In this document: piece by piece, positions 32,646 to 43,970 of the stretch | How positions within the stretch are numbered: position 1 is the first letter of the stretch | How the letters are laid out: each line of letters begins with the position of its first letter | DNA from: Typha latifolia | Lineage: Eukaryota > Streptophyta > Magnoliopsida > Poales > Typhaceae | Reading direction: 5' to 3' | DNA length: 64,000 nt | Assembly (NCBI GenBank): GCA_019914945.1 | Contig: CM034108.1 | Span: forward strand, 7,698,001 to 7,762,000 | Notes under the pieces: model-generated | What the model was told of the DNA's origin: nothing | The model's database searches: none | What the model saw: only the letters and a program-made list of their open reading frames with translations | Made by a program: the position numbers and the translations under genes

Positions 32646-34087
32646 GCGCCCACATTTCCTTTCTTCTCAGATCTGCGGAGAGCTAGTGCAGAGGATAGTG
32701 AGCTGGTCCAACTCATGGAGGAGTTTGAGAGAGAACCTCTCAAGCCACCCCGAGCACGAGGAGCGCGATGGGTTAGTATTAGAGTGCGGGCGAATGAAGG
32801 TACCCCGGAACGAAGAGCTACGGAGACTATTGATGGCACACTTCCATGATACATACTCCTATAGCAGGGCATGAAGGGGTATTACGTACCTACAAGTGGC
32901 TGGCCCAAAACTGTACATGGACAGCGATGAAGACGGACATGAAGAAGTATGTGCGTGAATGTCAAATCTGCCAACGAGTCAAATCGGAGGCACTCAAGCC
33001 TAGCGGGCTGCTACTACCACTACCTATACCAGAGCGTATTTGGGAGGATACCTCCATGGACTTCATCGAGGGGCTGCCGGAGGTTCGGGGACAATCGGTG
33101 GTGTTTGTTGTGGTGGATAGACTGAGCAAATATGCTCATTTCATAACATTGTCTCACCTGTTTTCAGCAAAAAGGGTTGCTGAAATTTTTGTTCGGGAAG
33201 TGGCACACTTGCATGGGATGCCTAGGACGATCGTCTCAGACCGGGATCGCATCTTCATCAGTGAGTTTTGCTCCGAGTTCTTCAGATTGCAAGGGACTCA
33301 AATCAACCTGAGTTCAGCTTATCACCCCGAGACGGATGGCCAAATCGAGGTGGTGAATCACAGACTGGAGCAATACTTGTGATGCTTTGTGGCGGAACGA
33401 CCAAAGGATTGAGTCAAATTCCTTCCATGGGCTGAGTGGTCATACAATACTGCTCATCACTCTAGCATCGGCATGACCCCCTTTGAGGCGGTTTATGGGC
33501 GCACTCCCCCTATCTTGCGTGCCTATGATAGACTCGCGGCGGTGGATAGGATCGAGCTTTACTTAGAGCTTGCTGATCGAGATGAAACATTGAGACTGCT
33601 CAAGACTCTCCTAGCCACAGCCCAAAACCGCATGAAGCAAACTCATGACAAAGGCTGACGTGAGCGAGAATTTGAGGTGGATCAATTGGTGTTCGCTCGA
33701 GCTCAACCGTATCGGCAATCCACATTGAGACCAATTTTGAACCAAAAGTTGGGTTACAAGTACTACGGTCCGTACCGAGTGCTACAACGAATCGGTCCAA
33801 AAGAGCTTACCGGTTGGACCTACTGAAGGAACCAGGATACATCCGGTCTTCCATGTATCAGCCTTGAAGGCCCAGATCGGGCCTAACCATGTGGTGGGTT
33901 CGGCCTTACCCGAACTAATGGAGGAGGATGGCCCCACTGAACCGGTCCGAGTATTAGGCTGCAGGAGAAGACGCCATGGGACCAGATTAGAGACTGAAGT
34001 GCTAATTGAGTGGCTGGGCAAATCTACTGACGAATCTACCTGGGAGCTAGAGTCAGATATCATGGATCGCTTTCCAAACTACAAACC
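32646..34087 (+). pseudogene. B2 integrase and chromodomain
   Basis: The HHCC finger has HFHDT..AGHEGVLRTYKWLAQ and CQICQRVK. The DDE core has SMDFIEGLP (first D), FVVVDRLSKYAHFI, HGMPRTIVSDRDRIFISEF (second D) and SSAYHPETDGQIEVVN (Glu). Then stops at 33380 and 33410, GMTPFEAVYGRTPPILRAYD, and HPVFH-like and chromodomain strings (LETEVLIEWLGKSTDESTWE, ending FPNYKP with a stop at 34089). Frame changes lie at about 32845 and 33800. The integrase inserts the cDNA and the chromodomain binds chromatin. The order gag, protease, integrase, chromodomain identifies a chromovirus. The polypurine stretch GCAGAAGCGTGGTGGAT precedes the next LTR. Confidence 0.9.
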
Positions 34088-34118
34088 TTGAGGACAAGGT
34101 TGCAGAAGCGTGGTGGAT

Positions 34119-35134
34119 TGATACGATTCAGACTTCACCAACGTCGTGTCGAGCATGGATTCACTTTAGGAGTGTTTTTATTTCATGTTTTAGTGTTTAA
34201 TTTCCATTAAAATAAGTTTTCTATAAGTCGCATTCGAACGCAGGTGGAGTGAGTTCAAACGCGGTTTGTGAACGGGGTTCCGAACGTGGTGAAGAGAATG
34301 TACTGTGCGTTCGAACGCGGTGCATTCGAACGGACTGCGAACCCCTGCGTCGCGTTCGCAAATACCGACAGGCGCGTTCGAATGCCTGCATCGCGTTCGC
34401 AAATCCAGAAGAGAGAACTCAGTGCGTTCGAACGCGGTCGGGCGAGTTCGAACGCGGTCGACGAAAATTGTGTTTTTAGGGTTAATTTGAGTTGTTGGTT
34501 AGCCTATAAAAGGATGTGGTAGGCAACCAAATTGATTATTGAGATTGAGTTTTGTCTTGCCTCCTTCGTCTTCTTCGCTCCCGTTCTCTCAATCCCCGGC
34601 GACGCCGCTTCTAACCTCCCTCGTCCGGCTAATCACCCTAGTCCCTTAGGGGTGGCCCTCTTCTCCACCTTCGTCCAATCTATCCCACACTTGCCCTAAT
34701 CCTTCCATCAACCACAACCCTTCCACCATCACTTTTCACCGGTGCCACCACATTAACGCCGGTCCACCTTCAACCACCATTACCTAGGATCACGTGCCTC
34801 CCTCCACGGATCAAAAACAGACCATCTGACCTTTGTCCATAAATCGGACGATATCTCGAGATCCCCACATCCGATTCACATGCAACTAGATTTGTTGGAA
34901 GCTCTTTTCTGGGGCTACAACGTATCAAAGTTTCACGTCGATCCGACAGCGGCATATTTCGGGATCTTATTTCAAAGTTTCATACCAGATCTAGTCTAGA
35001 TCAAGAATTGGAAGAGATCGACCTTTCACCAAAAATGCAAGATCGTATCAAGCTGGTATCAGAGCTCCATAGCTAGAGGCGTGATCGTATCAAGCTGGTA
35101 TCAGAGCTCCATAGTCAGAGGTGTGATCGTAACA
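34119..35134 (+). repeat. B2 second LTR with two PBS-like units
   Basis: 1016 bp, without the promoter-block duplication of the first LTR. GTTCGAAC sites lie at 34226-34462 and TATAAAA at 34505-34511. The 42-bp units are 35051-35092 and 35093-35134, ending GATCGTAACA. A PBS and gag follow, so this LTR is at once the 3' LTR of one unit and the 5' LTR of the next. Confidence 0.9.
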
Positions 35135-35175
35135 AGCTGGTATCAGAGCCACCATTCCTCAGACAAGCGCTTCCA

Positions 35176-35462
35176 ATGATGACAACCAGATCCATGGCTG
35201 CACGACGAGATGATGAAGAAGAGATTCTCCCAATAGAGGAGGGAGAAACGATTGCAGGGACTTCCACCCGTGGAATCGCCCGATCTAATCAGAATACGGA
35301 AGAACCTAGCGTTCAAGCCGTGTTGGGGTCTCTTTCAGAGCAAATGGCCATCAACAACCAGATGATGATGGAGATGATGCGGGAACTACGGGCGACAAGG
35401 GAAGCAATGGGGAACGGGAAAACACCATCGACCCCACGACACGAGTCCACCCCCTTGAACCC
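35176..35462 (+). pseudogene. Second gag start of B2, truncated
   Basis: It begins MMTTRSMAARRDDEEEILPI and is nearly identical to the copy at 30733 up to STPLNPP, then joins LTR sequence (CTCCCTCGTCCGGC) at about 35462. The short overlap ACC at the junction suggests end-joining or slippage. About 95 codons remain. Confidence 0.9.
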
Positions 35463-35984
35463 ACCTCCCTCGTCCGGCTAATCACCCTAGTCCCTTAGGG
35501 GTTGCCCTCTTCTCCTCCTTCGTCCAATCTATTCCACACTTGCCCTAATCCTTCCATCAACCACAACCCTTCCACCATCACTTTTCACCGGCGCCACCAC
35601 ATTAACGCCGGTCCACCTTCAACCACCATTACCTATGATCACGTGCCTCCATCCACGGATCCAAAATAGACCATATGACCTTTGTCCACAAATCGGACAA
35701 TATCTCGAGATCCCCACATCCGATTCGCCTACAACTAGATTTTTTGGAAAGCTCTTTTCTGTGGCTACAACATAACAAAGTTTCACGTCGATCCGACGGC
35801 GGCATATTTCGAGATCTTATTTCAAAGTTCCGTGCCAGATCTAGTCCATATCAAGAATTGGAAGAGATCGAGCCTTCACCAAAAAGGCGAGATCGTATCA
35901 AGCTGGTATCAGAGCTCCATAGCGAGAGGCGTGATCGTATCAAGCTGGTATCAGAGCTCCATAGTCAGAGGCGTGATCGTAACA
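35463..35984 (+). repeat. B2 third LTR, 5'-truncated, with two PBS-like units
   Basis: It resumes at CTCCCTCGTCCGGCTAATC in mid-LTR and ends with units 35901-35942 and 35943-35984 (GATCGTAACA), immediately before the target duplicate AATGG. Confidence 0.9.
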
Positions 35985-37112
35985 AATGGTAGGCCGAACT
36001 GAAGTTCAATCGAGTCCCCTGCAATCTAAAAAACTCGGTCCAAAAGTCAGTCATAAATACAAAATCATGATCTGAGACAATCGTGCATGGCATGCCATGT
36101 AACCGAGCAACATCTCTAATGAAATATTTAGCCAATGACTTAGCTGAAAACGGATGTGAAAATGTCGAAAAGTGCGCATACTTGCTCAATCTGTCAATCA
36201 CCACAAAGATAATGGAATAACCACGTATCTATAGAAGACCCTCAATGAAATCCATAGAAATATCCTCCGAAACACGGTCTGGTATAGGTAAAGGCTGAAG
36301 TAATCTGGCCGGTTGCAATGTGGTTACTTTAGCCCTTTGACAAACTTCGCAAGCACGGACAAAACTCCTCACATCCCGCCTCAATCCTGGCCACGTGCAA
36401 CTCTGAGATATCCTCCTATATGTCCTCAAGACACCCTCATGATCAGCCTCTGGAGTATAGTGGAAGTGCTCAAACAATTTCTGCCGCAATCCATCATTTG
36501 AGGGCACTCGAATTCATCCGTGGTCTAGCAACAAACTACCTCGATTTTCCAACTTTGGATGGCGCTCCAGATCATCCATCACTTCCTGCAACAATCTCAA
36601 AATATCTGAAGTCGATGTACAAGCATACCTCAGCTCGTCAAGGAAGGGGATGGTAGGAGATGAATAGGCTGCAAGTTCGGCGGTATCGGGTTGGCACGAT
36701 AGTGCATCTCCCGCTCTATTTTCTGTTCCCTTCTTGTATTGGATTTCATAATCATATCCCAACAATTTTGTGACTCATCGCTGTTGTGCCGGAGTGTGTA
36801 TGTGCTGCCCAATAAAGTATGGAAGGCTCTTTTGATTGGTTCGGATAATGAATCGTCTACCGATCAAGTAAGGTCTCCACTTTGTCACCGCATGCACAAT
36901 TGCCAACATCTCTCTCTCATAAGTCCATAATTGCTGAGATTTTTATGACAAAACCTTACTAAGAAAGGCTATGGGATGTCCTCCTTGCATAAGTACAGCT
37001 CATATGCCAACATCCGATGCATCACATTTCACAATGAACTCTTTGGTGAAGTCTGGTAGTGTTAGAATGGGTGTCGTCGTCATTGTTGTTTTTAGTTTTT
37101 CAAATATTGAAG
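35985..37112 (-). pseudogene. E3 pol: RT end, RNase H, integrase N-terminal half
   Basis: On the minus strand from 37112: FEKLKTTMTTTPILTLPDF-like RT/RNase H start, FIVKCDASDVGI, EREMLAIVHAVTKWRPYL, IIRTNQKSLPYFIGQ, LGYDYEIQYKKGTENRAGD, then the SSPTIPFLDELRYACTS linker. Next the HHCC finger (HFHYTPEADHEGVLRTY, CEVCQRAK) and core with SMDFIEGLL, FVVIDRLSKYAHFS, CTIVSDHDFVFM and LNFSSAYH at the B2 insertion. It is the upstream half of the gene continued at 28594-29341. A few stops and the loss of gag, protease and most RT at 37112 show it is dead. Confidence 0.88.
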
Positions 37113-38000
37113 TGGCTTATATTATGGACCAGATCTGGAATGATCCATTTGTTGGATGATTATGAAAATTTATTCATTTCTAGTTTATAGAATACGCAAA
37201 TTAAATACTTTTCATTATAAAACCAATAAACTCATGAGTTAGAGTTCTAATGGCTCTGCTTTCACTTAAATCGGAGGTCGGGATGAAAAGATAAAAGTAA
37301 AATTGTAGAGATAGGTCAGAGAGGGCAGAACGGTAATTTTCTAACATTGTGGCGGTCGTCGGAGGGTGGCGGACGGCCAAGGGTGGTGGTGGACGGCCGT
37401 ATTGTAGGGTGGCTACTGGAGCTAGGGTTTGGATGCTTGAAGAAAATCTACGGTTATGATCTACTCCTATAAAAATAAAGACAATCTAACGCCTAATGAA
37501 AATAAGATAAGGACAAGAATAATAACTAGCTAAAGTCAGATTTCTCTCTATTCACTTTTATAAAATTATCAATGCATGTCCACTCCTATTTATAGGAGTA
37601 AAATTCCATAGCGGATCGGATCCACATGCGGATTATCCGATTTATTTAAAATTCAAACAACAAGATAAAGCTAGCTAACTAACTAAATCAGCCTTTTTTA
37701 TTTTTCTCGGATTAATCCTTCGTTTCTTCATAGATAGATTTCGAATCTAGAGAAGTCTTGAATATCAAAGTTGTAGATCTAGAAGTTAGTGATCTTATCC
37801 TACTAGTTTGATATTATTCGGACATCTGTAGAATATTCTACAAATATTTTACTAAAACTGCGGAGAACTAGATTTAGCTAATTAAATAAAATCCTAACCT
37901 TCTAACTAAACCAAATAAGCAAATAAGATAACTAAACTCAATCCATTGAGTCTAATCTCTCCTTGATGTGATCCAATCTGACTCAGTTCACATCAAAAGA
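37113..38000 (-). repeat. Unclassified LTR-like sequence F
   Basis: On the minus strand the unit from TGATGTGAAC (37995) to ..GGATCA (37141) has TGAT..ATCA ends. It also has a TATA-type CCTATAAATAGGAGTGG (about 37590) and a plausible leader, as expected of an LTR. I found no TSD or second copy in the window. It joins E3 RT at 37112. Confidence 0.45.
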
Positions 38001-38480
38001 TAAGGGTGGATGGATGATGTTGTTTAAGGGATAAGGACGACGGGAAAGAAGTGGTCGAGATTCCAAGAAAGAGGGAGGGCTCGACAGACAAGGGAGATTA
38101 GAAGTTAGATGAGACCTTGCCAATGGTAGAGGTGGCTGGTTGGTGAAAAAGGAGGGAGATTAGGGTAGAGTGACTAGAGAGAGGATAAAGGAGGCAAGAA
38201 ACTAATATTCCATAAGCATAATGAATTTGGCTACCATCCACGCCTTTATAGAGGCTAGCCAAAAAGCCAAAATAAAAATTATTAACTCTAATTCTAGCGG
38301 ACTCTCGTTGATCATATTCGAATGCACCCGATCGCGTTCGAACGCACATAAGGCATTCTCTGTCGATGTGAACCTGATGCAGGCATTCAAACGCGCCATT
38401 CGAACACGCCCGACAGCGTTCGAACAACCCTTCTTGGCATTCGATGCCCTAGCCATAAATCTGTATTTATCAGGAAAACC
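38001..38480 (-). repeat. E-like LTR fragment
   Basis: The minus strand resembles 22690-22990 closely: GTTCGAAC sites at 38315-38440, CTCTATAAAGGCGTGGATGG as TATA region, then the CTTGCCTCCTTTATCC leader. Both ends are missing. Confidence 0.7.
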
Positions 38481-39524
38481 AAGAAATTGAATCACAAGTC
38501 TGAACAGTGCATGAGGTGGCTCAGTCCGGCCTTTATCACATCAGCGCTAGTCTTGAGGGGTGCTGACATGTTAGGATTTGACCTGTGGTTTCATTTCTTA
38601 TTTTAATTTCTATGTTTCCTTGGAAAATAAGATTTTTGGCATGTGTGTTGTAACGCCAGGTTAGGGCGTTTGAACACACCATTTGAACACCAGAGTTTAT
38701 TCACAAATATAGACTTGTTACGGTCACTCTCGAGGAAGATGATAGTCTATCTGATTTGTTAATCTGGATAGAACTAAATATAAAACTTGCGAAGGCAATA
38801 GCAATCGATCCAACTGTCGAAATGATATGAGATCGAATATGTTGTCCCTCTAGAAGTTAGGAATCCAATGGAATTAGAATCTCGTCGATCAGGCTAGTTA
38901 ATGACCAAAAGTTATGAAGGGAATAATGACCAAGAGTCAGGAGGTGGCGGGATTGATGTGGATTATGTGATTAGGGTTATGGGAGATGATGATGGCCATG
39001 GTGGATGGATTAGCCTTGAACAAGATGAGATAGGAGAAGGGAGCTTCTAGGTATGACTAGTCATTGGAATGATGAGGGAGAAGCAATAGAGGATTAATCT
39101 CGGCCGTATATAAGAGGTCGGATTGGATTCCGAGGGAGAGGAAGGAAGTTCTCTCAAGCCTTGATGCAAAATAAGTTCCAATAATCAATAATTCAAAGAT
39201 AGTTGCTTTTTCACATAGTTGGAGGCTAGCCAATCATTAAAAAATTCTAAACAAATCCTAATACAAAACAACTTATCTGACATGCATTCGAATGGCTAAA
39301 AACAAGGCTCTAAATATGCGAATTAGGTGTTCAAATAGCAAAAAATTGTACTCTGTATGTGCAAACGTAAATTAAGTGTTCGAACGCCACATTTGAATAC
39401 CCTCACTTGTGTTTTAACGCACCTGCCCAAAGTCATCTTATTTTCCTAAAACATAAACAAAAAATTATATAATTTGAAGCGGTTTGATTATATCAAATAT
39501 GTATCTAAATCAAAAACCACAACA
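38481..39524 (-). repeat. Diverged LTR of element G (H-like), with LTR debris
   Basis: On the minus strand an LTR starts TGTTGTGG at about 39524, right after polypurine-like GCATGATGGG, and runs through decayed GTTCGAAC sites (39285-39420) into sequence related to 48389-48590. A plus-oriented LTR-start-like piece (TGTTAGGATTTGACC, about 38568) overlaps its end. The exact limits are unclear. Confidence 0.5.
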
Positions 39525-41116
39525 ACCCATCATGCTTCTCTCACCTTGTCCTCAAGGTGCAAAGTGAGGAAAACAGTCCATCAATACATCCTCTAGCTCC
39601 CATGTTGCCTCATCAGTGGGTCGACCCAACCACTCCACCAAGACCTCTATCTCTAAGCGCCCATCATGATGTCGCTATGCTTGGCCAAAATCTGAACTGG
39701 CTTAGTAAAGCCAATGGGCCTTCCCTACTGTATCAACACAGCCCGAATACCCATTCTCGACACGTCACACTCCATAATGAATTGTTTGCTAAAATCAGGT
39801 CGAGCAAGAATGGGTGTTCATTGCCGCCTTCAATGTCTTCAAATGTTGCAGTGGCTTTGCCAATCCAATTGAATCCATCCTTCCTCAATAGCACTGTAAG
39901 TGGTACAACGATCCTCCCATAATTGGCCACAAACCTACGGTAGTAGTCGATCAATCCAAGAAAGTTGTGCAACTCCATTGGCCACCATATAAGAGATTTT
40001 TCCTAGGTCCGCTGCCACTCCATTGGCCGAAATTATATGTCCCAGATACTCCACTTGAGGCTTTCCCCACAGGCATTTGGAGTCCTTCACCTTCATCCCA
40101 TTTTTTTCTAATAAAATCAGCACTTCGCACAAATGTTGCAAGTGGTCTTGCTATGTCCGACTATGGACAAGTATGTCATAAAAAAATACCAAAATATATC
40201 AACACATCAAGGGTTTTGAGTGATGCTGTTTGTGAGACCAAACAGCATCACTCAAAACTCATAGTGGTCGTCGTTGGTCCGAAACGCCGTCTTGTGCACA
40301 TCCACCGGGTGTACTCTAATTTGGTGGTACCTAGCTCTCAAATCAAACTTGCTGAAATATGCCGCTCCTGCCAACTCCTCTAGCAGCTCTTCGATCACCG
40401 GTATTAGGTGCCGATCTTTGACGGTTATAGAGTTGAGCGCCCAATAGTCCACGCAAAACTGCTAAGTGCTATCCTTTTCTATATGAGTAGAACCGGCGAA
40501 GAGTATGGGCTTCTACTCGGTTGGATGACTCCTTGGTCCAGCATCTCACTCACTATCTTTGAGATAGCTTCTTTATAAATGTGAGGGTATCAATAAGCGC
40601 AGATGTTTACTGGACCAACCCCTAGAACTATCTCGATACAATTTTCAATGTCGTGCGCCGAGGCAGACCATTCGGCTTCTCGAACAAGGCCTAGAATTCC
40701 TATAGCAACTTAGCAATATTAGGGGGTATTTCTGAGTTTCCACTTGTCCCTACATCAATTAGGGTCAGCTGCGACATGTAGGTATCATCGTGGGAACTCG
40801 AAAAACAATATAGGACTGGAAACTGGCACTGGTTGCTAGTCGAAGGCCTTCTAGTTGCACTCATCACCTATTGGTCCTAAACGTGAGCCAAAGCTCTATG
40901 AAGTCAAATGTTATACGCCTTAAATTTTGCAGCCACTGAGTTCCAAGAACAACGTTCACTCCTGGCAAGGCAATAGGGTACAAATCCAATGTGAACATAT
41001 GGCCTTGCACCCGTAATTGGACTCCGCTGCACGCGCCTTCCGCCTTGAGCTTCGGTCAGTCACCAAGCCTAGCTCCTGAACGAGATGCTCATCGAAGAAG
41101 TTCTACGTCCTAGTGG
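39525..41116 (-). pseudogene. Element G pol: protease, RT, RNase H start, chromodomain tail
   Basis: On the minus strand: a decayed protease tail (FTLDLYPIALPGVNVVLGTQ), RT with [36 protein letters not shown] and DVHKTAFRT. The catalytic FxDD is changed to FFYDILVHS. Then KPQVEYLGHIISANGVAAD, NFLGLIDYYRRFVANYGRI and a short RNase H start. It joins chromodomain-like sequence (WVDPL..) at about 39690, so the integrase is deleted. A 20-bp perfect inverted repeat has replaced part of the RT (40213-40258). It is an old Ty3 relic with many stops. Confidence 0.82.
40213..40258 (-). repeat. Perfect 20-bp inverted repeat within RT
   Basis: Arms at 40213-40232 and 40239-40258 are exact reverse complements, separated by a 6-base loop (TGAGAC). 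The second arm on the coding strand stands where relatives encode the NAPATFQ-like motif. Confidence 0.97.
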
Positions 41117-41317
41117 AATCCCGCTGATAACATTCGAACACGCTCGACCGCGTTCAAACGCGCATTTCGTGTTCTTTGTTTTTGTGAACCTGATGTAGGC
41201 GTTTGCAAGGGCCTTCGAACACGACCCCTTCCACGTTCGAATGCGACCTATAGGAATTTTATTTTAATAAAAATAAATAACTAATGCAATAAGAAAAGAC
41301 CATAACTAAATGTATCA
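41117..41317 (-). repeat. E-family LTR 5' fragment
   Basis: It starts TGATACATTTAGTT at 41317 (minus strand), includes GTTCGAAC-type sites (41135-41245) and breaks off at about 41117 against protease sequence. It separates the gag and protease remains of element G. Confidence 0.75.
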
Positions 41318-42053
41318 CACACCTGCCACTTATCCTCTCGAACTCATCTTTGAAAGCGTCCACCGTCGTCTTCTGAATAGTCATGGTCAGCAATGCGTGA
41401 TAATCCTCATATCTAGAGGTACCAAAACGTCGATAAGTTTCAGTGCTGAAGTTTTCCCATGTGTTCACCTCATTTTGTGCATCCGCTGATCTAAACCAGC
41501 AAAGAGCTGACTCCTCCAGATGAATCAAGGCTAGCAGAACCTTCTGGTCCTCAGAGGTACCCTGCCAAGTAAAGTACCTCTTGACTATATATATACACTC
41601 AGTCAGGTTGCCACTTTTGAACTTTGGGAATTCCATGCACGTAGTGCTACCTTGAATGGCATTCTCTCGGTTTGGTCCAAGCCCAAACCCCCTCTAATGG
41701 GTCAAGGGTGTTGCTCATATCTGTGGAAGGGTCTCCTCCGGTCACGAACGTAATGTAGAAAGTCGTCGTGATCAAAGTCCATCCAATCCAACAGTTCGGC
41801 CCTCGGGTTGCGTCCAAGTGGTGCTAGTTAATGATTCAGCCCTCTCACCTCCAGGCCATGATATTCTGGATGCCTCTTGGCCTTTGGACGATGTTCCCCA
41901 TGGTTGGGCGGCAACCCCTCACATCTTGGAGGTATATATGTAGTATCTTATTGAGGATTTGGGATCGTTCGTTGTGTAGAGCTCCTCGGGTTTAACCTTT
42001 CAAATCCCTCCAACAAATGGTCTTCCCTCTCGCTCATTTTTCTTAAGTACCTA
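41318..42053 (-). pseudogene. Element G gag, capsid region
   Basis: The minus-strand frame from 41636 has MEFPKFKSGNLTECIYIVKR, YFTWQGTSEDQKVLLALIHL, EESALCWFRSADAQ, YRRFGTSRYEDYHALL and KDEFERISGR, a typical Ty3 capsid core. Upstream codons run to 42053 with frame breaks (LRKMSEREDHLLEGFERLN). It is cut at 42053 by the E LTR, and the gag N-terminus lies across the insertion at 44754-44994. Stops exist outside the core. Confidence 0.8.
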
Positions 42054-42884
42054 TGATACATTTAGTTAAGATCTTTTCTTAATATATTAGTTGTTTATTT
42101 TCATTAAAATAAAATTTTTGTAGGTCGCGTTTGAATGCGACAACGCTCTTGCGAGCACCTACATCAGGTTCGCAAATACAAAGAACGCGTAATGCGCGTT
42201 CAAACGCGGTCGGGCGAGTTCCAACGCCGTGTTCAGACTCCTACATCATGTTCGCACATACAAAAAATGCCTTTTGCGCGTTCGAATGCGATCGGGAGCA
42301 TTCAAACACGATCGGTCAGAATCCAATAGAATTAGGGTTACTTATTATCATTAGGACTTGTTTGCTAGCCTCTATGAATATGTGGATGGCAGCAAAATTT
42401 ATTATGCTATTGGAATATTGATTTCTTGCCTTTTTATCTTCTGTCTACCCTAATCTCCCTTCTCCGTCTTCACCAACCTACCACCTCTACCGTTAGCAAG
42501 GTCTCTCCTAACTTCTAATCTCCTTGGACTGTCCAGTCCTCCCTCATTTTTGGGATCTCGATCACTTCTTCCCCTTCTTCTTTATTCCTTAAATGACATC
42601 ACCCATCCACCCTCATCTCCATTAACATCCATAAACCTAACTTCCACTCCACTCGTCACCACCACCGTCATCTGCAATATATCATATTTTTATCTCAGCT
42701 TTAGTTTGAATCTGTGAAGGGCATAAATACAAAAAACGTAGATCAGGGAGTTACGGATCGATTCCACTTAGCTTCATAATTTTTTGACTATGGGAGAATA
42801 TTTGGTAAACATTTTCCTTCGGTTGCGTGGATTGCTTTCTACAATAAATTTAGATCTTAAGGGAATTGTTCCGTAGCCCTATTA
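42054..42884 (+). repeat. E-family 5' LTR (E1)
   Basis: It starts TGATACATTTAG and ends near TAGCCCTATTA at about 42884, followed by a diverged PBS (TGGTTTCAGAGTC). GTTCGAAC-type sites lie at 42125-42315 and a CTATGAATATGTGG promoter remnant at about 42370. Confidence 0.78.
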
Positions 42885-43970
42885 GTGGTTTCAGAGTCGG
42901 GCGAACCTCAGACCTCCAAGGGAAGACTCAATCCACCAACAAGGAGACTAATAAAGAGACCAACAAGGGAAGACTCAATCCACGATAACCCTAACCGTGA
43001 GGCCGATTCTTTTGGAGCGACCATGGTAGGACCGAGTCAACCAACGTCCATGGGTGTGAATATGCGCTTGGCGGATGAACTTAGGGGCATGTTCCAAATA
43101 TTGCAGCGTAGAGTTGACGCAATGCAAAAAGATCACAATAATCTAAAGAAATATGTCATGAACCGATCGGCTTTGTCATCTCATCGATGGTGATCGGTGC
43201 CTCAAGAAAGACTAGCTGTGGGACCACACCAAACCGATACCCCTACAGGTCCAGGTGCGACATGTTAGTTTCAATGATCCTCTTTTACCTATGCCTACAC
43301 ATCATCCCCCACCTCCATTACAAAACCCAAGACCGGCGGTGGTGGAACCCAAGAGGTGTGCGGCACCGGTGCGATTTGTCGATGAGGAGGATTGGCACTT
43401 TGATGAGGTTGTCCCCTTCGGAGATCGTGATGGACGTGCTCGAGTTGAACCAAGGATTTTTCGCAAACTCGACAATGCTATTCGGGGGAGAACCGCACGC
43501 TAGGACGTCCAAAATTCTAAGGCAATGATCCAACGGATTGGGTGTTTCAAGTTAAACAATACTTTGATTGTCAAGGGACAGCGGAGGACGCAAAGGTCTA
43601 GATGGCAAGCTTTTAGCTCCAAGGAATAGCATTGCATTGGTATCGATTAGTTATTCATGGTGGAGGATTTACTGGTTGGGCTGACTTTTGTAGGAGGATT
43701 ACACGCAAATTTGAGAAAGCGGCATATGAAGATTTTGCTACCACATTAAGCAAGATGGTTCAGAGGACGACCGTATTGGAGTACCAAGCAGAATTTGAAA
43801 GAGTTAGTAGTCATTGTGAGCCACCTTGCCTTGAACTGACATTGATGAGCACATTCATTTCAGGGCTGCGAGAGGAGATACAAGCGGATGTTCGTGCTCT
43901 TTCTCCTACCACTCTTGAGGAGGCCTTTGAGAAGGCCGTGAGGATGGAGCAAAAGCATAAGGCTCTCAAG
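42885..43970 (+). pseudogene. E1 gag
   Basis: The N-terminal frame (MVSESGEPQTSKGRLNPPTR) leads to a helical stretch LADELRGMFQILQRRVDAMQ. After frame changes near 43190 and 43560 comes the capsid core (HGGGFTGWADFCRRITRKFE, YEDFATTLSKMVQRTTVLEY, QAEFERVSSHCEPPC, FISGLREEIQADVRALSPTT, EEAFEKAVRMEQKHKALK). It breaks at about 43970 into an A LTR tail across a short shared ATAT. No protease or pol follows. Confidence 0.82.

Larger units (their letters stand above)
29342..35984 (+). mobile_element. Composite B-family element B2 (LTR-gag-protease-integrase-LTR-gag fragment-LTR)
   Basis: A single pair of flanks, GATGG (29337-29341) and AATGG (35985-35989), brackets three LTR copies. The first interior has gag, protease, integrase and chromodomain but no RT or RNase H. 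The second interior is only the first ~285 bases of gag, spliced into a third, 5'-truncated LTR. The near-identity of the two gag starts and of the LTRs makes it one of the youngest insertions here. Its end after two extra PBS-like units at 35984 is fixed by the target integrase frame. Confidence 0.92.
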
